Made by a program: the position numbers and the translations under genes. The notes under the pieces are model-generated. The model did not search any database and was not told the origin of the DNA. It worked only from the letters and a program-made list of their open reading frames with translations. DNA of 64,000 nucleotides from Haliclona indistincta (lineage: Eukaryota > Porifera > Demospongiae > Haplosclerida > Chalinidae), in assembly GCA_964017065.1 (NCBI GenBank), contig OZ024786.1, positions 8,313,047-8,377,046 on the forward strand, in the 5' to 3' direction. Position 1 is the stretch's first letter; each line of letters opens with the position of its first letter. Shown here in pieces: positions 21,714-31,000 of the stretch.

Positions 21714-22310
21714 CCCTTTAAGGCCTATAGCGGATTTAGCCGTCATAATTGACTCTACCTAATGTAGACGTCATAAATAGTGGCAAAAGTGCTCTAGAAA
21801 GGTCAAATAAAGTTTAATTGCAAAAGCTAACTTTACCTGAAAAAATCACCTGTTTTTCGCCGCGCCCTCCCTACTAAAATATATAGAACGGGGGTTTTTT
21901 AAAGGGGGGTTTCCCCCCTTTAACCCGGGGTTCGAAGGGGCGGAGCCCTTCGCCGCTTTCGACATTTTTGGGGCTTCAGGATGCCCGGAAATGCATACTT
22001 GGGCATAGAATATAGTCTAAACTATACTGTTTGCTCACCTGGACACCACCAGGTTTTTGTATCAGTCACCAGGGCTAAACGAAGACCAAATTGGCTGAAA
22101 AATGACGAGGTCGCAGCACTCAAGTGGCTTCAGTTCCGAAGTGGGAGTGTCCAAGTCAGAGTTTAGTACATGGTCGTAAACTTTGACATGCCAGGAAAAA
22201 ACAGTGCTAGTTTGGAACAGCTAGCGTACTGCATGTTGTAGAAATCGCAAGACAAACTGTCAGTTTAGAGCAAGCCGAATTTTCGTCAAAATAATTCAGT
22301 CACTAAAGAG
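21714..22310. mobile_element. 0.6 kb TTAA-targeting MITE, copy 2
   Basis: It lies between TTAA at 21710-21713 and 22311-22314. The flanks join to ACCATTAATCTATTAAT, a variant of the satellite spacer that occurs intact at 28006, so this insertion used a different TTAA in the unit than copies 1 and 3. Sequence and ends match copy 1. No protein is encoded. Confidence 0.78.
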
Positions 22311-23180
22311 TTAATCTATTAATTATATATTTTTATCAATAATACACTAGGAACCACATACATAAAAAGTATATAATAATAAAATAATAGTAAAATAATG
22401 GTAAAAAAAATTAAATAAAAAACATTGCTCCCATGACGCCTATGAACAATGGGAGCAATGTTTTTTATTTAATTTTTTTACCATTATTCTATTAATTATA
22501 TATTTTTATCTATAATACACAAGGAACAACATACATAAAAAATATATAATAATAAAATAATAGTAAAATAATGGTAAAAAAAATTATTAAAAAACATTGT
22601 TCCCATAACGCCTAAAAACAATGGGAACAATCTTTTTTATTTAATTTTTTTTACCATTATTCTATTAATTATACATTTTTATCAATACTACACAAGTAAC
22701 CACATACATAAAAAATATATAACAATAAAATAATAGTAAAAATGTTAAAAAACATTAAATAAAAAACATTGTTCCCATGACGCATATAAACAATGGGAAC
22801 AATGTTTTTTGTTCAATTTTTTTTACCATTATTCTTATATTTTTATCAATAATACACAAGGAACTACATACATAAAAAATATATAATAATAAAATAATAG
22901 TAAAATAATGGTTAAAAAAATTAAATAAAAAACATTGTTCCCATGACGCCTATAAACAATGGGAACAATGTTTTATATTTGATTTTTTTTACCATTATTC
23001 TATTAATTCTATATTTTTATCAATAATACACAAGGATACACATACATAAAAAATATATAATAATAAAATAATAGTAAAAAAATGGTTAAAAAAATTAAAT
23101 AGAAAACATTGTTCCCATGACGCCTATAAACAATGGGAACAATGTTTTTTATTTAATTTTTTTTACCATTATTCTATTAA

Positions 23181-23779
23181 CCCTTTAAGGCCTATAGCGG
23201 ATTTAGCCGTCATAATTGACTCCACCTAATGTAGACGTCATAAATAGTGGCAAAAGTGCTCTAGTAAGGTCAAATAAAGTTTAATTGCAAAAGCTAACTT
23301 TACCTGAAAAAATCACCTGTTTTTCGCCGCGCCCTCCCTACTAAAATATATAGAACGGGGAGGTTTTTAAAGGGGGGTTTCCCCCCTTTAACCCGGGGTT
23401 CGAAGGGGCGGAGCCCTTCGCCGCTTTCGACATTTTTGGGGCTTCAGGATGCCCGGAAATGCATACTTGGGCATAGAATATGGTGTAAACTATGCTGTTT
23501 GCTCACCTGGACACCACCAGGTTTTTGTATCAGTCACCAGGGCTAAACGAAGACCAAAATTGGCTGAAAAATGACGAGATCGCAGCACTTAAGCGGCTTC
23601 AGTTCCGAATTGGGAGTGGCCAACTCAGAGTTTAGTACATGGTCGTAAACTTTGACATGCCAGGAAAAAACAGTGCTAGTTTGGAACAGCTAGCGTACTG
23701 CATGTTATCGAAATCGCAAGACAAACTGTCAGTTTAGAGCAAGCCGAATTTTCGTCAAAATAATTCAGTCACTAAAGAG
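23181..23779. mobile_element. 0.6 kb TTAA-targeting MITE, copy 3
   Basis: It lies between TTAA at 23177-23180 and 23780-23783, at the same position in the satellite unit as copy 1 (ATTCTATTAA...TTAATTATATA). It is almost identical to copies 1 and 2, which implies recent or repeated mobilisation, or duplication along with the satellite. Confidence 0.78.
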
Positions 23780-24189
23780 TTAATTATATATATTTTTATC
23801 AATAATACACAAGGAACCACATTCATAAAAAATATATAATAATAAAATAATAGTAAAATAAATGTAAAAAAAATTAAATAAAAAAAATTGTTCCCTTGGT
23901 GCCTATAAACAATGGGAACAATCTTATTTATTTAATTTTTTTAACCATTATTCTATTAATTATATATTTTTATCAATAATACACAAGGAACCACATACAT
24001 AAAAAATATATAATAATAAAGTAATACTAAAAAATTGTTAAAAAAATTAAATAAAAAACATTGTTCCCATGACGCCTATAAAGAATGGGAACAATGTTGT
24101 TTATTTAATTATTTTTACCATTATCCCATTAATTATATATTTTGATTAATATTACACAAGGAACCACATACATAAAAAATATATATAGG

Positions 24190-24330
24190 TTAGACGACGG
24201 ATCGAGGCAACTACGGGATTTAGAGTGCCGCGGGAACCTATGTACAGACGCCGAGCGCGAAGCGCGAGTGCGTCTATTAAGGTTGCCAAGGCGCTCTAAA
24301 TTCCGTAGTTGACGATGATTCGTCGTCTAA
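24190..24330. promoter_or_regulatory. Imperfect 70-bp-arm hairpin upstream of the recombinase gene
   Basis: Left arm 24190-24259 and right arm 24261-24330 are imperfect reverse complements. They share TTAGACGACG, CAACTACGG, ATTTAGAG and AGACGC in order, with almost no loop. It lies just before the TATA-like box of the Crypton gene. It could be the recombination (crossover) site, an operator for autoregulation, or both. None of these is proved by the sequence. Confidence 0.6.
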
Positions 24331-24332
24331 GG

Positions 24333-24340
24333 TATTTATA
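24333..24340 (+). promoter_or_regulatory. TATA-like box of the Crypton gene
   Basis: TATTTATA begins 65 bp before the ATG at 24398, directly after the hairpin. This is a plausible RNA polymerase II core promoter with a short leader. The local composition (AT-rich satellite all around) weakens the call, but within this element the motif is isolated. Confidence 0.4.
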
Positions 24341-24397
24341 CTACATACTACAGCAACAACAAAAAGACGCATTACATACGACGCACAGTTGCAAGAA

Positions 24398-25786
24398 ATG
24401 GCTCACAACTTTAGGCTAGCTCCTCCAGGTTGGGCTGAAAGCGACTGGCCTACTGATGAAAGCGACTTTCCTGAGGACGTCATTGCTGCTTTTTTTCAAG
24501 ATTCTCCTCCGCCCACAACAGCTCCGCCTACTAACAAGCGACGTTTTGCAGCTCCTGTAACGAGCAATGACGTGCAACAAGCTAAAGAGGCAGCAGTTCC
24601 AAAAAGTACCAGGAATGATACAAAGTGGTGCATGAAGCTGTGGGATTTGTGGAGCAGCCAACGACCTTCCTGTTCCACTGAAGCTGCTATACCAACTATC
24701 ACGGCGCTCAACAATGACCAACTGCAGCATTGGCTTTGCCGTTTCATACTGGAGGTGCGCAAAGAGAACGGACAGCACTACCCTCCCGCTACCTTACACC
24801 ACATAGTTAGCGGAATAATGCGCTTCCTAAGACAGAGCGGCCGACAATTAGACCTCTTCCAAGATCCTGCTTTTCAGGAGTTCAGGACCGTGTTGGACTC
24901 GGAAATGAAACACCTAAAAGCTGCTGGCTTGGGCTCTAAGACTCGAAAGGCAGAGCCATTAACCGAAGAAGAGGAAGAGTTGCTGTGGGAGAAAGGCATT
25001 CTTGGAGACCACACTCCCCAGGCACTGCTAAATACCGTGTTTTTCCACAATGGAATCTATTTCGCTTTGCGAAGTGGTAATGAACACAGGCAGCTTCGCC
25101 ACCGTGCCAGTAAATGCCAAATCACTATCGTCGAAAGACCTGGCCAACGACCTTTTCTTCAATACGTGGAAGATATTTCCAAGAATAACCCAGGAGGTTT
25201 AAAGGGAAGGAAGATCAACCCTAAAACAGTCATTCAGCACGACAACCCAGGGAATCCTGCGAGATGTGCAGTTAGCGTTTTCAGGAAATATCAACAGCTT
25301 TGCTCCGAAAACTGCCCAAAAGGAACGTTCTACTTACAGCCATTGCAGAAGCCCAAGCCAAACTGCTGGTTCTCTATCAAGCCACTAGGCTACCACACTC
25401 TGGTCAACATGGTTAGAGATATGTGTCGCCAAGCAGGCATTCCTGGGTACAAAACAAATCACTCCCTGCGCGTCACTGCAGCCACGCGTCTCTATCGCCA
25501 TGGAGTCGACGAGCAGCTCATAATGGAGCGGACAGGACACAGGAGTCTGGATGGGGTGCGCAGCTACAAAAGAACCAGCGCCGATCAGCAGGAGGCCCTG
25601 TCTGACATCTTGGCAATGGTGCCTGCTGCTAAGAGACCCACTGCACAGACAGCAACGCAGCCAACGCCAGTACCAGCAGTCACATCTCAATCGGTGGGCT
25701 ATAGTAGCCAGATGATCGGCGAGGCTCCCGGTGTAACCATCCAAAACTGTTCGAACATCACTATCAACTTCAACTGTAAACTCTGA
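24398..25786 (+). CDS. Crypton tyrosine recombinase (DUF3504-like), apparently intact
   Basis: A single exon of 462 codons starting MAHNFRLAPPGW. The ATG at 24398 is the first in frame; the upstream TTG is not a eukaryotic start. Residues 1-65 are acidic and Pro-rich. An N-terminal helical DNA-binding part follows (about 72-180: KWCMKLWDLW, IVSGIMRFLRQSG). The catalytic part has the full tyrosine-recombinase set: R225 (FALRSGNEHR), H355-x-x-R358 (KTNHSLRVTAATRL), H381 (TGHRSLDG) and Y390 (VRSYKR). The C-terminus ends in ITINFNCKL, a short beta-type tail seen in DUF3504-family proteins. Known family members cut and rejoin DNA through a 3'-phosphotyrosine; domesticated relatives occur in vertebrate chromatin proteins. 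Here the gene sits alone between satellite arrays, so it is an element, not a host gene. No stop or frameshift is present, so activity is possible. Confidence 0.87.
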   Translation: MAHNFRLAPPGWAESDWPTDESDFPEDVIAAFFQDSPPPTTAPPTNKRRFAAPVTSNDVQQAKEAAVPKSTRNDTKWCMKLWDLWSSQRPSCSTEAAIPTITALNNDQLQHWLCRFILEVRKENGQHYPPATLHHIVSGIMRFLRQSGRQLDLFQDPAFQEFRTVLDSEMKHLKAAGLGSKTRKAEPLTEEEEELLWEKGILGDHTPQALLNTVFFHNGIYFALRSGNEHRQLRHRASKCQITIVERPGQRPFLQYVEDISKNNPGGLKGRKINPKTVIQHDNPGNPARCAVSVFRKYQQLCSENCPKGTFYLQPLQKPKPNCWFSIKPLGYHTLVNMVRDMCRQAGIPGYKTNHSLRVTAATRLYRHGVDEQLIMERTGHRSLDGVRSYKRTSADQQEALSDILAMVPAAKRPTAQTATQPTPVPAVTSQSVGYSSQMIGEAPGVTIQNCSNITINFNCKL

Positions 25787-25880
25787 ACGCCATATGCATA
25801 GTACAGGAGACAGCTACATGTATAGCTAGCTAATAGCAAATCATGCATGCCCGTGCACGCCTTCTATTGTATTCTTTATT

Positions 25881-25940
25881 CCCGCGGATTAATATGAGTT
25901 CCCGCGGATTAATACGAGTTCCCGCGGATAATACGAGATT
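25881..25940. repeat. 20-bp tandem repeat, three copies
   Basis: CCCGCGGATTAATATGAGTT begins at 25881, with copies at 25901 and 25921, the last with a one-base shift. It lies about 95 bp past the recombinase stop and inside the Crypton. Each unit contains the palindrome CCGCGG. It may mark the 3' end of the element or a recombinase-binding cluster. Confidence 0.8.
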
Positions 25941-25990
25941 TATTTTCCTCCGACTGACCAATCAGATTCTAGAATTACATTGAACTGTAG

Positions 25991-26801
25991 TATAAATAAT
26001 AATAAAATAATAGTAAAAGAATGGTAAAAAAAATTATATAAAAAACATTGTTCTCATGACGCCTATAAACAATGGGAACAATGTTTTTTATTTAATTTTT
26101 TTACCATTATTCTATTAATTATATATTTTTATCAATAATACATAAGGAACCACATACATAAAAAATATATGATAATAAAGTAATAGTAAAAATAATGGTT
26201 AAAGAAATTAAATAAAAAACATTGTTCCCATGACGCCTATAAACAATGGGAACAATGTTTTTTATTTAATTTTTTATACCAGTATTCTATTAATTATATA
26301 TTTTTATCTATAATACACAAGGAACCACATACATAAAAAATATATAATAATAAAATAATAGTAAGATAATGGTAAAAAAAATTAAATAAAAAACATTGTT
26401 CCCATGACGCCTATAAACAATGGGAACAATGTTTTTTATTTAATTTTTTTTACAATTAATCTATTAATTATATATTTTTATCAATAATACACAAGGAACC
26501 ACATTCATAAAAAATATATAATAATAAAATAATAGTAAAATAATGGTAAAAAAAATTAAATAAAAAACATTGTTCTCATGACGCCTATAAACAATGGGAA
26601 CAATGTTTTTTATTTAATTTTTTTTACAATTATTCTATTAATTATATATTTTTATCAATAATACACAAGACACCACATACATAAAAAATATATAATAATA
26701 AAATTATAGTAAAATAATGGTAAAAAAATTAAAAAAAAAATGTTCCCATGGTGTTTATAAACAATGGGAACAATCTTTTTTATTTAATTTTTTTTACCAT
26801 T
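25991..26801. repeat. AT-rich hairpin satellite, segment 7
   Basis: Forward units between the Crypton and the REL insert. The last hairpin has loop GGTGTTTATAAACA, and the unit ends in the 12-bp word that is duplicated around the next insert. Confidence 0.9.
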
Positions 26802-26813
26802 ATTCTATTAATT

Positions 26814-27834
26814 TTTTTTTTTACTTTTTTTTTTAATAATGCAAAAAGAAAATAAAACAAAATTACTACACAATCTATAATAATTTTAATTCAAGACAAA
26901 ATAGTTTTCGACAGCAGTCCCAAGGACTGAGGCTGCATTGCCTCTCTGAACAGCCACCGACAAACGCTGAGTCAAATAAACATATGAATTCCTCTCCAAT
27001 AGGCAGCGACTCATTCTCCACTTCTGCTACCCGGGACCTGGTGTTTCAAATCCTCCCTCTGCGGTTGAGGTCAGTTCCTGTGCCCTTCAAATCGGTGGCA
27101 TTGTCCCTTTGGTCTGAGGGTACCAACATGCCTCCCCCTGTTGATGCAGATGCCTACTTGCAAAAGTCTTGGGACAAATGCAAAATTGATAAGTTGTCCA
27201 CTGATCTGCTGGAAAGTGCTCCCGACGCTTCCTCACGTGCTCGCATGTTAGCTGTCTCAGCTCCAGAGTCAGGTGCTTGGCTGAACACATTACCTATTTC
27301 TTCTCTGGGTCTGAAGATGGATGATAATACAGTGCGTGTTGCCATGGGTTTGCGTTTGGGTGTTCCCCTTTGTCGTCCACACCCCTGCCATCACTGTGGA
27401 CAAGAAGTTAGCCATATGGGTGTCCATGGCCTCAGTTGCAGGTTCAGTCAAGGCCGCCACCATCGCCATGGAGCTCTCAACCAGATAATTCATAAGGCTC
27501 TTTCGGCAATCCACATTCCTTCTCAATTGGAGCCTGTTGGTCTGTCCCGTAGCGATGGTAAACGACCCGATGGTGCGTCCGTTGTCCCTTGGGAGCGTGG
27601 GAGACTACTGGTTTGGGACGTCACGTGTCCTGATACTCTGGCTCCATCCTACCTGTCTGTTGCTTCAAGTGGGGTTGGAGAGGTTGCATCTGCTGCTGAG
27701 ACCCGTAAACACCTAAAATATCAACATCTCGATTGTCATTTTGCTCCAATTGCTATCGAAACAATGGGATCCTATGGTTCACGAACTCTTGCTTTTCTGA
27801 AGGAGCTGGGGAGGAGAATGAGTCGCTGTCTTGA
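26814..27834. mobile_element. Retrotransposed 1.0 kb fragment with a 12-bp target duplication
   Basis: ATTCTATTAATT occurs at 26802-26813 and again at 27835-27846, in the correct satellite context on both sides, so it is a target-site duplication. The left end of the insert is a T-tract (about 26812-26834, broken by AC). This is what the poly(A) of a transcript copied from the minus strand would look like. The REL reading frame inside runs on the plus strand and is cut off at the right junction, opposite to what a normal LINE insertion with that tail would give. Part of the T-tract could be altered satellite. Confidence 0.6.
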
Positions 27835-27844
27835 ATTCTATTAA
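26984..27844 (+). pseudogene. C-terminal REL-endonuclease region of a non-LTR retrotransposon, truncated at both ends
   Basis: The frame is open from upstream of 26984, so the ATG there is not necessarily a real start. It carries a zinc-knuckle-like motif (C135-x2-C138...H148...C152: HPCHHCGQ, VHGLSCRF) and then a restriction-like nuclease signature: EPVGLSRSDGKRPDG (R194-P195-D196) and LLVWDVTCPDT (D212). This arrangement lies C-terminal to reverse transcriptase in R2/NeSL-type elements, where the nuclease nicks the target for reverse transcription. The stop codon comes from the flanking satellite (ATTCTATTAA), so the protein end has been lost, apparently a few dozen residues early. No RT is present. 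Non-functional as an element. Confidence 0.72.
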
Positions 27845-27846
27845 TT

Positions 27847-28040
27847 ATATATTTTTATCAATAATACACAAGGAACCACCTATATATAAAAAATATATAA
27901 TAATAAAATAATAGTAAAATAATGGTAAAAAAAATTAAATAAAAAAATTGTTCCCATGACGCCAATAAACAATGGGAACAATGTTTTTTATTTAATTTTA
28001 TTTACCATTAATCTATTAATTATATATTTTACAATTATTC
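27847..28040. repeat. AT-rich hairpin satellite, segment 8 (last unit)
   Basis: About one unit. It carries the ACCATTAATCTATTAAT variant of the spacer and ends near 28033, where a short TTTACAATTATTC linker leads into minisatellite A. Confidence 0.88.
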
Positions 28041-31000
28041 GGATTTTGTGAATTCGCGGTGGGACCCCAATGGTGCACACTTGGGGTTTTGTGTATTCAC
28101 GGTGGGACCCCAATGGTGCATTCTTGGGGTTTTGTGAATTCGCGGAGAGACCACAATGTTGCACCCATGGGGTTTTGTGAATTTGCGGTGGGACCCCAAT
28201 GGTGCACCCTTGGGGTTTTGTGAATTCGCGGTGGGACCCCAATGGTGCACCCTTGGGGTTTTGTGAATTCGCGGTGAGACCCCAATGGTGCATCCTTGGG
28301 GTTTTGTGAATTCGCGGTGGCACCCAGCACCCTTGGGGTTTCGTGATTTCGCTGTGGGAACCCAATGGTGCACCCTTGGGGTTTTGGGAATTCGCCGTGG
28401 GAACCCAATGGTGCACCCTTTGGGTTTTGTGAATTCACGGTGGGACCCCAATAGAGCACCCTTGGGGTTTTGTGAATTCACAGTGGGACCCCCATGGTGC
28501 ACCCTTGGGGTTTTGTGAATTCGCGGTGGGACCCCAATGGTCCACCCTTTGTGTTTTGTGAATTCGCGGTGGGACCCAATGGTGCACCCTTGGGGTTTTG
28601 TGAATTCGCGATGGGACCCCAGTGGTGCACGCTTTGGGTTTTGTGAATTCGCGATGGGACCCCAATGGTGCACCATTGGGGTTTTGCTAATTCATGTTGG
28701 GACCCCAATGGTGCACCCTTGGGGTTTTTGCGAATTCACGTTGGGACCGCAATGGTGCACCATTGGGTTTTTGTGAATTCGCGGTGGGACCCCAGCGGTG
28801 CACGCTTTGGGTTTTGTGAATTCGCGATGGGACCCCAATGGTGCACCCTTGGGGTTTTTGCGAATTCACGTTGGGACTTCAATGGTGCACCCTTGGGGTT
28901 TTTGCGAATTCACGTTGGGACCGCAATGGTGCATCATTGGGGTTTTGTGAATTCGCTGTGGGAACCCAATGGTGCACCCTTGGGGTTTTGTGAATTCGCC
29001 GTGGGAACCCAATGGTGCACACTTTGGGTTTTGTGAATTCACGGTGGGAACCCAATGGTCTACGCTTGGGGTTATGTGAATTCGCTGTGTGACCCAGTTG
29101 GTGCACCCTTGGGGTTTTGTGAATTCGCGGTGGGACCCCAATGGTGCACCCTTGGGGTCTTTTGAATTCGCTATAGGACCCAAATGGTGCACCCTTGGGG
29201 TTTTGTGTATTCGCGGTGGGAAACCAATGGTGCACCCTTGGGGTTTTATGAATTCGCGGTGGGACCCCAATGGTGCACCCTTGGGGTTTTGTGAATTCGC
29301 GGTGGGACCATAATGGTGCACCCTTGGGGTTTTGTGAATTCGCGGTGAGACCCCAATGGTGCACCCTTGGGGTTTTGTGAATTCGCGGTGGCACCCAGCA
29401 TCCTTGGAGTTTTGTGAATTCGCTGTGGGAACCCAATGGTGCACCCTCGGGGTTTTCAGAATTCGCGGTGGGACCCAAATGGTGCACCCTTGGGGTTTTG
29501 GTAATTCGCGGTGGGACCCGAATGGTGCACCCTTGGGGTTTTGTGAATTTGCGGTGGGACCCCAATGGTCTACCCTTGGGGTTTTGTGAATTCGCTGTGT
29601 GACCCAGATGGTGCACCCTTGGGGTTTTGTGAATTCGAGGTGGGACCCCAATGGTGCACCCTTGTGGTTTTGTGAATTCGCGGTGGGAACCAAATGGTGC
29701 ACCCTTTGGGTATTGTGAATTCGCAGTGGGACCCCAACGGTGCACCCTTGGGGTTTTGTGAATTCGCGGTGAGAACCCAATGGTGCACCCTTGGGGTTTT
29801 GTGAATTCGTGGTGGCACCCAGCAGCTTTGGGGTTTTGTGAATTCGCCGTGGGAACCCAATGGTGCACCTTTTGGGTTTTGTGAATTCACGGTGGGAACC
29901 CAATGGTGCACCCTTGGGGTTTGTGAATTCGCGGTGGGACCCCAATGGTCTACCCTTGGGGTTTTGTGAATTCGCTGTGTGACCCAGATGGTGCACCCTT
30001 GGGGTTTTGTGAATTCGCGGTGGGACCCAAATGGTGCGCCCTTGGGGTTTTGTGAATTCGCGGTGGGACCCCAATGGTGCACCCTTTGGGTTTTTTGAAT
30101 TCGCGGTGGGACCCCAATGGTGTACCCTTGGGGTTTTGTGAATTCGCGGTGAGACCCCAATGGTGCACCCTTGGGGTTTTGTGAATTCGCGGTGGCACCC
30201 AGCACCCTTGGGGTTTTGTGAATTCGCTGTGGGAACCCAATGGTGCACCCTTGGGGTTTTGTGAACTCGCCGTGGGAACCCAATGGTGCTCCCTTTTGGT
30301 TTTGTGAATTCACGGTGGGAACCCAAGTGTGCACCCTTGGGGTTTTGTGAATTCGCTGTGGGAACCCAATGGAGCACCCTTGGGGTTTTGTGAATTCGCG
30401 GTGGGACCCAAATTGTGCACACTTGGGGTTTTGTGAATTCGCGGTGGGACCCCAATGGTGCACACTTGGGGTTTTGTAAATTCGCGGTGGGACCACAATG
30501 GTGCACCCTTGGGGTTTTGTTAATTGGCGGTGGGACCCCAATGGTGCACCCTGGGGCTTTTGTGAATTCGCAATGGGATCCCAATGGAGCACCCTTGGGG
30601 TTTTGTGAATTCGCGGTGGGACCCCCATGATGCACCCTTGGGGTTTTGTGAATTCGCGGTGGGACCCCAATGGTGCACCCTTGGGTTTTTGTGTATTCGC
30701 GGTGGGACCCCAATGGTGTACCCCTGGGGTTTTGTGAATTCGCGGTGGGACCATAATGGTGCACCCTTGGGGTTTTGTGAATTCGCGGTGAGACCCCAAT
30801 GGTGCACCCTTGGGGTTTTTTGAATTCGCGGTGGCACCCAGCATCTTTGGGGTTTTGTGAATTCGCTGTGGGAACCCAATGGTGCACCCTTGGGGTTTTG
30901 TTAATTTGCGGTGGGACCCCAATGGTGCACCCTGGGGGTTTTGTGTATTCGCGGTGGCACCCCAATGGTGCACCTTTGGGGTTTTGTGAATTCACGGTGG

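Larger units (their letters stand above)
21535..24185. repeat. AT-rich hairpin satellite, segment 6 (interrupted twice)
   Basis: Forward units with the usual hairpin, interrupted by two copies of the 0.6 kb TTAA element. Some units have loop or arm variants (ATTGCTCCCATGACGCC near 22430; GGTGCC near 23895). Confidence 0.88.
24186..25990 (+). mobile_element. Crypton-type tyrosine-recombinase transposon
   Basis: A 1.8 kb non-satellite insert: satellite breaks in AAAAAATATATA and resumes in AATAATAATAAAATAATAG. It has no terminal inverted repeats matching each other across the element, as expected for Cryptons, which integrate through a circular intermediate. It contains one intronless recombinase gene, a hairpin with a TATA-like box in front of it and a 20-bp triplicate behind it. 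The boundaries are approximate because the insertion lies in low-complexity sequence. Confidence 0.72.

Noticed and set aside
24416..25744. Minus-strand frames of 88-120 codons inside the Crypton gene
   Set aside because: Antisense shadows of a well-supported 462-codon gene.
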